Origin: Erythroxylum novogranatense
Taxonomy: Eukaryota > Streptophyta > Magnoliopsida > Malpighiales > Erythroxylaceae
NCBI GenBank assembly: GCA_029891385.1
Contig: CM057231.1
Location: 20,987,300 to 21,051,299 of the forward strand
Direction of reading: 5' to 3'
DNA length: 64,000 nt
Position numbers and translations under genes: made by a program. Positions within the stretch are counted from its first letter, which is position 1. Each line of letters begins with the position of its first letter. A model generated the notes under the pieces. That model worked only from the letters and a program-made list of their open reading frames with translations, was not told the origin of the DNA and ran no database searches. Shown piece after piece: positions 1-9,776 of the stretch.

Positions 1-701
1 GCTCGCCATCGCTATGGCGATACGCGTCGCCCTAGCGACGGGGATAAATCATTTTCCTCTTCTTCTTTTTTTTCCCTCTAAACTTCCAAAATTCATAACT
101 TTTAATCCCGAACTCCGATTTTGACAAACTTAGTCTCTATAGAAAGCTTAAAGAAAGCTCTACATCTTTCACGAAGGACATAAAACTCAATTCGACTCCT
201 ACGGAAGTCCATTTTTCGGTCAAAGATACTATTCTCTATACAAACTTGTAAAAATCATAACTTATTATTCCGAGATCGAAAAATTGCATACTTTATATCG
301 AATTAAAGATCAAGTCAAATGCTTCAATTTTCATGAAGAACATCAAAGCTCAATTAACCTCTAACTAGGTTAATTTCTCAGTCAAAGATTCAACCATAAT
401 AAAAGTCAAACCCGATCAAACATAAACTTTGACTGATCATAACTTTTACTTCCAATATCGAAAAATTGCAAACTTTATGTCCACAAAAATCTCTCAACAT
501 AATCTACAAGTTTCATGTAGATCATTTTATCAAATTTTGCCTCAAACAAAAGTCAACTTTCAAATGCCAAAAAGGTCAACTATTTCACAATTTTTCATAT
601 TTTCATACTTTCTCTCTTTATTTCATGATCTTCAACTTAATTTCAATCAACTCATCCACTTGATCATAGTCAAATTGTCACTCAAGATTCGGGGTCCAAC
701 A
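1..701 (-). mobile_element. Partial LTR (5' part) of a Tekay-like Ty3/gypsy element, minus strand
   Basis: The right edge at 701 reads GGGGTCCAACA, the complement of an LTR start TGTTGGACCCC. It is followed directly by a purine-rich tract on the minus strand. The interior has no credible coding. It repeats a phrase typical of plant chromovirus LTRs, roughly 'cttcatgaaagttgtag ... aaagttatgat', here on the minus strand. The stretch 425-660 resembles the complement of 53990-54250 in the solo LTR L3b, so the two are related families. The left end lies outside the window. Confidence 0.75.
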
Positions 702-720
702 TTTCTCCCCCTCTTAAAAG
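702..720 (-). other. Polypurine tract of the minus-strand LTR element
   Basis: On the minus strand this reads CTTTTAAGAGGGGGAGAA, directly before the LTR start TGTTGG. It is followed on the plus strand by TTTCGTCCTCGAAATTC (about 722-738), a phrase that ends pol in many plant chromoviruses. It primes plus-strand DNA synthesis in LTR retrotransposons. Confidence 0.75.
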
Positions 721-1520
721 AATTTCGTCCTCGAAATTCATATTTACTTAACTCCACGTAACTCATTCTTGCATAAATTTCTTTCTAAACAAAGATCATC
801 AAGCACTTTCTTACTAATTTCTTTCCACAACTCATAAGCAATTACTTTTTCATCAAATTTACTCATCATACATATTCTCAATCTCTTCACAATTTTCACT
901 TCCTTAAACCATATACCACTCATATCATATCAAAACACTATATCTATAACTCATTATTTCTTTATATATGGACACAAGTCAATGGTCCATTTCTTAAAGA
1001 ATCCTAATATGGTTCAATCATCATTTAATCTTTATCACCATGTCATCTTTCAAATAGTCATACTTTCATCTCACAGAAGTATAGGCTATATCAATTTCTC
1101 CCAATTCATTTTGCAATTTACATTTCCAGCCCACAAACACATGTTTCTAATCAATCATATTCTTAACACCCTAAACAAACAATCACTTTAATTCTTCAAA
1201 TAAGGCATGACAAGTCATGCACATCAATTTCACATTCCTAAAATCGATTATGATTCTCGTCACTTTAATCCACAATCAATTTAATTCTCCAAATATTTCT
1301 CATTTACTCCTATCCTTCAAGCATTTCTTATTTTAATCTCATAAATGTGTAAAGTCGAATCATCCAAATTCATTTTAAAATTCTCATCGCATAATGCCAT
1401 AATGAACTTCAAATCTCAAGTTCATTAACACACACTACCTTACTCAGACAATCACTAAATTCAATCTCGATAATCATATTGCCCAAGTATGATCATAATA
1501 CTGGGCTTTGATACCATAAA
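721..1520 (-). mobile_element. Internal remnant of the minus-strand LTR element, mostly deleted
   Basis: About 800 bp lie between a polypurine tract (702-720) and a tRNA primer site (1503-1516), where a full element would have 4-6 kb of gag-pol. Only the very end of pol is recognisable near 722-750. The remainder is AT-rich, with no reading frame resembling gag, RT or integrase. I infer a large internal deletion or a non-autonomous derivative. Confidence 0.55.
1503..1516 (-). other. Primer-binding site (tRNA-Met type), minus strand
   Basis: GGGCTTTGATACCA is the complement of TGGTATCAAAGCCC, close to the plant methionine-tRNA primer site TGGTATCAGAGC. It lies 4 bp from the LTR terminus TGTTGGATCCCG at 1521, which is where a minus-strand element's primer site belongs. 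Confidence 0.7.
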
Positions 1521-2123
1521 TGTTGGATCCCGTTACCGGAACCCAACTACATACGCAGAACGGAAAACGAAACAAACGGAAACGAAGGGAAACAGAAATT
1601 TCGGATCGAAATTTCGAATCAGAAACACAATGCGGAAGCCAATAGCAAAAATAAACTCAAATCACAACGTAATCAGAACGGAAAACGGAAATGTCGAATC
1701 GAAAACAAAATGCGGAAGCAAGGAAAGAAAAAAAATTATACCGAATTTTGGAACGTCTTAGGGCTTCCCAACGCGATTCTGTTTCCTGTTCTTTGCTGAT
1801 TCACGGATGTCGGAAGGTGTTTTCAGTTTAAATTGATTTGTTTGCTTACTTTTTTTTCTATCCGTATTCGATTTGCATTCGATTCGATCCCGCTTTCGCT
1901 TATTCGCTCCGCTTTGGATTCAGATTCGATTATTTCGCCGCTATATTCGATTGGTTTTCGCTTTGTTATCCGTTTTGTTATCCGTAATCCGAGTTCTCAC
2001 ATGCGATTTGTATTCCGCTTCCGCATTCGCTTGGCTTCCGCTTTGTTTCCGTTTCTCTTCGTTTCCGTTTGCTTCGGTTTCCGTTCTGTGTATGTAGTTG
2101 GGTCTCGGTAGCGGGATCCAACA
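1521..2123. repeat. Palindrome formed by two LTR 3' ends in inverted orientation
   Basis: The left terminus TGTTGGATCCCGTTACCGG mirrors the right terminus CCGAGACC..., with the final 12 bases CGGGATCCAACA complementary to the first 12. The arms match well for roughly 75-100 bp (ACCCAACTACATAC, CAGAACGGAAA, CAAACGGAAACGAAG) and then fade into purine-rich sequence. The right half (about 1720-2123) resembles the last 350 bp of L3b (57840-58191): the phrases 'cttcccaacgcgat' and 'gtttccaacgcgat' align, followed by CGATTCGATT-rich sequence. The left half is the complement of the same LTR end, adjacent to the primer site at 1503. No target-site duplication flanks the whole unit. Confidence 0.7.
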
Positions 2124-3575
2124 AGTAGAGGATCAACCTCTATGTATACAGTATCAGACTGTCAATGATGGGTTTGAGTTGAAGGCTGGGTTGATTCAGG
2201 CATTGTCGAAATTTCATGGTTTACCTTCTGACGACCCGAACAGACATCTCAAGGACTTTCATGTGGTATGTTCTGGATTCAAGCCAAGAGGCATAACTGA
2301 GGATCAGTTGAAATTGTGTGCTTTCCCTTTTTTTTAGAGGGCGCAGCCAAAGATTGGTTATACTATCTTCCGCCTGGGACAGTGGATACATGGCCCGATA
2401 TGGCGAGATTGTTTTTGGAAAAATACTTCCCAGCGTCCAGAGTCGCTAGTTTGCGCAGAGAGATTTGTGGCATCAGACAAAGAGATACAAAAAACATGTA
2501 TGAATATTATGAGAGATTCAAGAGGCTTTGCGCAAGTTGTCCTCAGCATGGAATTACAGAGCAACTCCTTACTCAGTACTTCTATGATGGGATGTTACTA
2601 AATGATAGGAAGATTCTTGATGCTGCTAGTGGGGGAGCCATAGTGAACAAGACACCTCAGGAGGCCAGAAACTTAATTGCAGCAATGGCTACAAATCTTC
2701 AGCAGTTCGGGTATCGTTCGGACACACACACTAGAGGTGTCCATGAGGTAAGTAGTTCTAAACTTGAAAGTAGACTTGACCAAATTGTTGAATTGTTGGA
2801 GAGACAAGTTATTAATTCTTCCCATTCCAATAATTTCAATGCAAATGCTGTAACCAAGGGACCACAACTCCCTATTTGTCACATTTATGGATTTCAGGGT
2901 CATTTTACTGATGCTTGCCCGACTCTGCAAGATGATACTGTAGAAGCTGAAGTTAAGGCGCTCAATGACAATTACCAACCTAAAAGGAAATATGATCCCT
3001 ATTCGAATACTTACAATCCAGGATGGAGGGATCATCCCAATCTGAGATATGGGAATGGGCAGCAAGGTCAGAGTAGTCAGCAGCGTCAGCCTCAACCGCA
3101 GCAGCAGCAGCAGCAATATCCGAGGCCTAATTATGGCGACCAAATTTCCACCTTGGAGGATCTCATGTCACATTTGCCTACTGCTCAATTGACCACCAAT
3201 ACACAACTGCAGAGTTTGGTTCAATTTCAGACTGATTCAGCACAATTTCAGGCTCAGACGAATAAAAATTTTCAAGAACTGAGGGAGCAAATTAGTCAAT
3301 TGGCCGCTGCACAGAATCAAGGAAAATTGCCCTCTCAGCCTACTGTCAATCCTAGGCAAAATATCAGTGCCATTACTTTGCGTAGCGGAAAAGAAATTGA
3401 AAGTGCTGGAGGATCGCAGAAACTTCAACATGGTCATGTTGAAACTGTTGAGCCAGAAAAAGAAGCAGAAACTGAGGAAATCGTGAAAGCTAATCCAGAA
3501 AGGCCACCATTACCACACAGGTTGGCTAAGAAGAAGAAATTGCAGAATGAAGAAGAGATCTTAAAGATTTTTTAG
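2124..3575 (+). pseudogene. Athila gag, N-terminus missing, one frameshift
   Basis: This encodes the capsid-like gag of an Athila element, which would package element RNA in cytoplasmic particles. Recognisable phrases are GLPSDDPNRHLKDF, KDWLYYLPPG, LRREICGIRQRD, YEYYERFKRLCASCP and DAASGGAIVNKTP, which is the Retrotrans_gag core. A degenerate zinc-knuckle-like segment (CHIYGFQGHFTDACP) follows near 2877-2921, then a glutamine-rich low-complexity stretch (about 3078-3115). The frame shifts at a run of eight T at 2328-2335. Before it the frame ends in a stop at 2335-2337; after it a second frame runs to a stop at 3573-3575. The first 50-60 residues expected for the family are absent because the gene starts abruptly at the upstream LTR end. 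Confidence 0.85.
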
Positions 3576-3647
3576 AAAGTGGAGATCAATATCCCCCTTC
3601 TCACATTGCTTAGACAAACACCAAGGTACTGAAAATTTCTGAAGGAC

Positions 3648-4181
3648 TTGGCTACTAGCATGACTAAGATGAGAGGCAATCAGCGTGTGGTGATGAGTGA
3701 GAACGTCTCAACAGTGTTGCAGGGCAAGTTACCGATAAAGGAGAAGGACCCAGGTATGTTTACCATTCCTTGTAAAATTGGCAATTTTGGTATAGAACGG
3801 GCTATGCTAGATTTAGGAGCTTCTATAAATCTTATGCCATTGTCCATTTATACTACATTGAATGCTAGTCCATTGAAGCAGGATGGTGTGATTTTAACAC
3901 TGGCTGATCGCATCACTAGGTACCCCGAAGGATTGTTAGAGGATGTTTTAGTGCAGGTAGATGATTTGGTATTTCCTGCAGATTTCTATGTGGTGAGAAT
4001 GGAGGATGAGGGGTCACCTGCGTCTAGAATGATGATATTAGGACGCCCATTTTTTAGCACTTCTAGGACAAAAATTGATGTTCACGGGGGGACTTTAACT
4101 ATGGAGTTTGATGGTGAAGTTACATTCAATATTAATAACACCTTTAAGCATCCTATTGATTATTATACGACTTTTCTTTGA
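3648..4181 (+). pseudogene. Athila aspartic protease segment
   Basis: The frame carries SENVSTVLQGKLP and KDPGMFTIPCKIGNF, then the retropepsin active-site region AMLDLGASINLMPLS, and later MMILGRPFFSTSRTKID. DLGAS in place of DTGA is normal for Athila. In an intact element this region is fused to gag and pol and cuts the polyprotein. Here a stop at 3573 separates it from gag and a stop at 4179-4181 separates it from RT, so it could not be translated as part of a polyprotein. Confidence 0.82.
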
Positions 4182-4393
4182 TCAGATAACCCTTGATCGA
4201 GAAAGTTCTCGAGTTGTGTGTTGATGATTTTTTGCAGGCTGCGATAACTGACAACATTACTCCTGCGAAGCTATCAGAGATCGAGACTGAATGGGTAGTG
4301 CCGCGAGGTATGGTCTATGCAGTACAGGATTTGCAGGCATTATAGGTTGCATCTGGTATGCTACAATAACCACTGAAGATTGACGGCAATAAA

Positions 4394-6110
4394 TTGCTCC
4401 CATCCATTCTTCAGCTCCCAACATTGGAGCTTAAGGCATTACCTTCGCACCTCAAGTATGTCTTCTTGGGGGAGGCCGAAACATTACCTATGATTGTTTC
4501 CAATCAGTTGAGCGATCTGGAGGAGGAGAGGCTTATCCGTGTACTCAGGGAGAATAAAGAAGCTATTGGATGGTCGATTGCAGACATTAAGGGAATCAGC
4601 CCTACCATTTGCATACATCGAATCTTGTTGGAGGATGATTGCAAACCCAGCAGGCAACCTCAGCGTCGATTGAATCCACCAATGATGGAGGTTGTAAAAA
4701 AGGAGATACTGAAATTATTGGCTGCGGACGTGATCTATGCTATTTCAGATAGCAAGTGGGTAAGTCCAACACAGGTAGTTCCTAAAAAAACTGGCATTAC
4801 TGTTGTTGAGAATGAAAAAGGTGAATTAGTACCCACTAGAGTTCAAAACGGGTAGCGTGTGTGTATTGATTTTAGAAAGCTAAATGCTGCTACCTATAAG
4901 GATCATTTTCCTTTACCGTTTATTGATCAGATGCTTGAGAGACTTGCAGGTCGTTCTCACTATTGTTTTTTAGACGGTTATTCAGGCTTTCACCAGATTC
5001 ATGTAGCGCCTGAAGATCAGGAAAAAGAAGACGTTTACTTGTCCGTTTGAAACTTTTGCCTACAAACGCATGCCATTTGGTCTTTGCAATGCTCCGACAA
5101 CATTTCAGAGATGTATGGTAAGTATATTTTCTGACTATGTAGAGGAAATCATTGAAGTTTTCATGGATGATTTTACTGTGTACGGAGATTCCTTTACATC
5201 TTGTTTAGAAAATTTGAGGAAAGTGTTAAAAAGATGCATTGAAAAAAATCTTGTGCTTAATTATGAAAAGTGTCATTTCATGATAAATCAAGGCATCATA
5301 TTGGGACATATAGTTTCGGCTAGGGGCATTGAAGTGGATAAGTCAAAAATTGATATGATTAGCTCGCTGCCTTACCCCGCAAATATGCGGGAAGTACGCT
5401 CCTTTCTTGTTCATGCAGGTTTTTACAGGCGGTTCATCAAAGATTTTTCGAAGATAGCTCAAACAATGAGCAACCTCCTACAGAAAGATGTGCCGTTTGA
5501 ATTCAATGAAGATTGCAAAAAGGCGTTTGACATTTTGAAGGAAAAGCTGGTTACCGCACCTATCATCAAACCACCGGATTGGAACCTTCCTTTTGAGCTT
5601 ATGTGCGATGCCAGTAACTACGTTGTAGGAGCAGTTCTTGGGCAGAGGGTAGGTCGTGACCCTCATGTGATCTATTATGCATCAAAGACATTGGATAGTG
5701 CTCAACAAAACTATTCAACCACGGAGAAGGAGATGTTTGCTGTGGTCTTCGCATTAGAGAAATTCCGATCATACTTGCTTGGTACGAAGGTGATAGTGTA
5801 TTCAGATCATGCTACCCTTCGATATCTAATGAGCAAAAAAGATGCGAAGCCAAGACTTATCCGATGGGTTCTTCTGCTACAAGAATTTGATATTGAGGTC
5901 CGAGATAAAAAAGGAGTAAAAAACCTGGTCGCAGATCACCTGAGTAGGCTGCAAAACAGTTCTGGAGAGGATCTGGTCGTTACTGAGGAGTTTCCCAATG
6001 AACAGTTATTCGCAGTAACTTCAACATGGCCATGTCGAAACCCATGGTACGCGGATCTGGTCAATTTTATCACCCAGAATGGCTATCCAGTTGGTATCAC
6101 GTCTTCCTAG
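4394..6110 (+). pseudogene. Athila reverse transcriptase and RNase H
   Basis: RT would copy element RNA into DNA and RNase H would remove the RNA strand. Visible RT blocks are EEILKLLAADVIY-like sequence near 4710, [61 protein letters not shown] and the catalytic block [12 protein letters not shown] near 5160. RNase H shows [36 protein letters not shown] and [13 protein letters not shown]. Lesions: a TAG at 4853-4855 where the family has tryptophan, a frameshift near 5025-5030 just before MPFGL, and a stop at 6108-6110. The catalytic FMDD is intact, but the frame is broken in at least three places. Confidence 0.9.
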
Positions 6111-7337
6111 TGCCATAAATTGAAGAATGATGCCAGGTATTATATTTGGGATGATCCATATTTATGAAAAATGTGTTCTGATCAGATTGTGCGAAGGTGC
6201 GTACCTGAATATGAGATTTCTTCCATATTGCAATTTTGTCATGCATCTACTTGTGGTGGCCATTTTGGCCCTAATAGGACAGTTAGGAAAGTGCTTGAAT
6301 CTGGTTTTTACTAGCCTGACATTTTTCGAGATTCTTATGCATTTTGTAAAGCATGTGACAGGTGCCAAATGACTGGCAACATAGGCCGAAGAAATGAAAT
6401 GCCTCAGACCCCGGTCATTGTTTGTGAAATATTTGATGTGTGGGGTATTAATTTCATGGGCCCTTTTCCATCATCATTTGGTTTCTAATATATTTTGTTA
6501 GCTGTCAATTATGTTTCGAAATGGGTAGAGGCAAAAGCTACTCGAACTAATGATTATAAGGTTGTTGTCAATTTTGTGAAGGCTAATATCTTTGTCAGGC
6601 TCGGCACTCCGAAAGCAATCATTAGTGATCGCGGAACTCATTTTTGCAATAGAATGTTTGCCTCATTGCTGAAGAAATATAGAGTTATGCACAGGACCTC
6701 CACGGCCTACCATCCTCAAACCAATGGGTTGGCAGAATTGTCCAATCGAGAGGTAAAGAGTATTTTGGAGAAGACTGTGAACTTCAGCAGGAAAGATTGG
6801 AGCGGGCGCTTGGACGATGCTCTGTGGGCATACCGCACTGCCTACAAAATGCCATTAAATATGTCTCCTTACAGACTTGTTTATGGCAAGGCCTGTCATC
6901 TGCCAGTGGAAGTTGAGCATCGAGCGTTTTGGGCTGTGAAGCAGTGCAACATAAATTTTGACGCTGCGGGGCAACAAAGAAAATTGCAGATTCAAGAATT
7001 GGAAGAATTACGGAACCATGCTTTTGACAACACTGTTACATACAAGGTCAAAACTAAAGCTTTTCACGACAAGCAGCTTTCTGACAAGAAGTTTAAAGTC
7101 GGACAAAAGGTACTTTTATTTAATTCGACTTTGAAACTTTTTACAGGGAAATTGCGATCCAAATGGACTGGGCCTTTCGTGATCACAAAGGTTTATCCTT
7201 ACGGTGCTGTGGATATTCCAAACATGGAAATAGGAAAATTTTTCAAGGTGAATGGCCATCGTCTGAAGCCATTTTATGAAGGGTTTCAACCTCATTCCGT
7301 CGAAGTTAACTCTTTGAATGAACCTTCATACAATTGA
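6111..7337 (+). pseudogene. Athila integrase, active-site Asp replaced
   Basis: The zinc-binding part (6190-6400) is spread over shifted frames. The core then shows WGINFMGPF near 6441-6466, where the family has a catalytic Asp (GIDF); the codon at 6450-6452 is AAT (Asn). A TAA at 6487-6489 interrupts the frame just after. From 6495 the frame is open to 7337, with [14 protein letters not shown], the second Asp in IISDRGTHF, the Glu in [10 protein letters not shown], then the C-terminal part ending [13 protein letters not shown]. In an intact element this protein inserts the cDNA into the host genome. Confidence 0.88.
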
Positions 7338-8325
7338 ATGGGGCTAGTGTCGGGCTAACGATGTTAAACAAACGCGCTTCTTGGGAGGCAACCCAAGGTT
7401 TGCTTTCATTTTGTTCTTCGCAATTTAATTTTTAGTTCTTCATGATTTTGTCGGATTTCTTGTTTTTCACCATTTTCTTTTTATTCTATGTTCCTACACT
7501 TTGCTGAATATCACTTGGTCGAGAGGATTTTATTGCCTTGCAGAACAGTATAGTTTGATCAGTTATTGGAAACTGAAGGAAATTGGATGCACATCATACT
7601 TGAGTGGAAGGCTTTTATGTGGAAGGAATCAGGACTTTGTGTTATGCCCTTGAGCCCATTAATTTTTGAAACCCATCTTCTCCTAAAGCCTAGCCCATTA
7701 CCCAATTTCCACCAAAATCCCTAATTTCCCCAAATCAATTCAACTTTCCCTCCCCACATCAACTCTCCAGCCCCACCTGCGTCCTCACTCTCCAGCCCCA
7801 CCTGCGTAGACCCACCTCAGCAGCAACCACGCACGACAGACCAGCCTCCCACGCACGACAGACTAGCCCACCACCAGCAGCCTCCCACGCCAGCAGCAGC
7901 CACACACACGCACCACCCACGCACGAAAGACCAGCCTCCCACTCACGATAGGCCAGCCCACCACTAGCAGCATCGCACCACCAACGCCCCCAGCCATTTA
8001 ATTTTAACGCCATTGGTTTCTTTGCTGACTTAATTTCATAGCTGATTTAATTTTCTTTGCTGAAATTTTCTACTTATCTTGTGTCCCTCATGCATTTTTG
8101 CGTGATTGCCTCTATACTTGTGTCTTTCTCTATATTTGCTCTTTTGAATTTTTCTTCCATACACGGATGACGCCACTGCTGATTTGCTTTAATTTGCTGC
8201 TTTGCTCCTAGTCTTGTGCATTGTCATTGTTGCGTTTTTCCGTGTTTTCTCCATCGTCTTGGCTCTTCCACAGCTAATTTTCTGGCACTTGTTGAGTTGT
8301 GTGATTCTTGGATTTTGCAGGAACT
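7338..8325 (+). other. Athila pol-to-third-ORF spacer with C-rich repeats
   Basis: It starts with the Athila post-pol phrase GGGAGGCAACCCAA (about 7383-7396). At about 7765-7990 there are imperfect repeats of CCCACGCACGACAGACCAGCC and CCAGCAGCAGCC, which are strongly C-rich. T-rich, intron-like sequence follows. Just before the third reading frame lies TTCTTGGATTTTGCAG (8305-8320), a good 3' splice-site sequence. That fits a spliced subgenomic RNA for the env-like frame, as proposed for Athila elements. No gene is seen here. Confidence 0.6.
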
Positions 8326-9668
8326 ATGCCTAGGAAATCCGGCAGTAGCTCTACTAAACCGGCAGATTCTGCTCCCATTCGACGGTCCAATCGCAAACGT
8401 CCGGTAGCAACACCATCCCCTCCACCTCCCATTGATGTATATGACAGTGACGACGAGCAGAATGTGGCAGAGGAGATTCCTACTGCCAATGAGGAGGATG
8501 TCCAACCTAATGTGGCAGAGGGCGCAACAGAAACCGACAATGCGACCCTTCCAAAGGAGCGTCGACGCCGCTCCCGGTCCAAACGTAGTCCACTCATCTA
8601 GAGGAATAACCTCGCAGTACACGGACAAGACGAAAATTTGGGGTACGAGGCTGACGAGGATAGCCGCTTACTCCACTAGCTTAAAGGGAGAACAATTTGC
8701 CCTGGTCGGTATGTGGACAAATCTTGCCTAACTTACTTTAATTTTCAATCCCAGTTCAGGACTTTAGTGAATAATCTAGGATTGTATGTGCTTTATGATC
8801 TGCAGCTGCCAATCTTTAAAGAATTAGTTTGGGAATTTTATACCTCTTTTGCGTTTGAAATGCCCGTTAATGGTGATATCACTACACCGGATACCGTTCG
8901 GTTCCGGATCTTAGAGCGTAATTTTTCTATGTCTGTCAATGACTGGAATGTAGTGTCAGGTTTCGTACCTGAGTCTATGCTTTCTCATTATTCCTATATT
9001 AATTCTTTTTGTGATTATCCTGACTGGTTTGATGAGAAAGAGACTTATTCACTGTTATCCGCTGATCCACAAAGGTTAATCCCAGCTCTTCTAAGGCTAA
9101 TTCTTTAATTGATCCAGTGCATAGGATTTTCCACCGTTTTTTGGCATTTAATTTTTCAGGAAAAACCAACAATGTGTATGTAATTTCCAAAGCCGAGCTC
9201 TTTCTTGTATGGTGTGCTCAGAATAATATGTGTGTTAACATGGGATATTTTTATATAACACATATTATGTACATCTTGGCACATCGCACACATCCACTAA
9301 TTTTGGGCTCTATGACAACACTGCTTGCGGTCAAACTTTGTAACTTTGATCTTTGTCGTTTTCATCCATTAACCCCAGGACCAACGGTCCTCGCCTTGGA
9401 TATGAGTGCTCTTTGTAAGATGCAGGTTACTCGAGCATTAGCTGAAGGAGAGTTTGTGATCCAACCACCGGATGTTGACACAGCCGGGTCATCTCGCACT
9501 CCATCCATGGTACTTTTGGAGCAAATGGGGAGATTGGAGCGACGACAAAGCACTTTGGAAAATTTATTCCACAAGCTACAATCTCAGGTCACCAAAATCG
9601 AACACAACTTAGCCCACTGGTTCAAATGTAGTGGTCATAGCGATCCACCATATCCACCGTCACCTTAG
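8326..9668 (+). pseudogene. Athila env-like third reading frame, decayed
   Basis: An ATG at 8326 follows a splice-acceptor-like TTTTGCAG. The N-terminal part is Ser/Pro/acid rich (MPRKSGSSSTKPADSAP...) with a basic stretch KERRRRSRSKRSP. Shifted frames continue with FRTLVNNLGLYVLYDLQLP, PDTVRFRILERNFSMSVNDWN (8890-8960) and a C-terminal segment to 9668. The part LxxFEMPVNGD...VRFRILERNFSMS resembles the 'putative plant transposon protein' domain found in the third frame of many Athila elements. Frameshifts fall near 8590, 8730 and 9110. There is no clear signal peptide or membrane segment, so the env label is by position, not by proven function. Confidence 0.7.
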
Positions 9669-9737
9669 CGCGTCCCTTAGAGAAGCTTTCTCTCACTCTT
9701 TCCTTTTATTTCAATGTTTTTGTCTTTCTTTGCTAAC

Positions 9738-9776
9738 ATTGAGGACAATGTTTGGTCTAAAGTGTGGGGGAAGGAT
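9738..9776 (+). other. Athila polypurine tract region
   Basis: The phrase TGAGGACAATGTTTGG is followed by AGTGTGGGGGAAGGA at 9761-9775, the conserved purine-rich tract that marks the 3' part of Athila and Tat elements and primes plus-strand synthesis. Confidence 0.75.

Noticed and set aside
1489..1761. A 90-residue frame across the LTR palindrome
   Set aside because: It is Lys/Asn/Thr-rich translation of AACGGAAA repeats and crosses the primer site and LTR boundary.
2673..3143. A 156-residue minus-strand open frame
   Set aside because: It is antisense to Athila gag and has a biased composition (runs of Leu from CAG repeats). Gag on the plus strand explains the sequence.
7759..8013. An 84-residue minus-strand frame rich in Trp, Gly and Ala
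   Set aside because: It comes from the C-rich repeats in the Athila spacer, with no initiation context or known domain.
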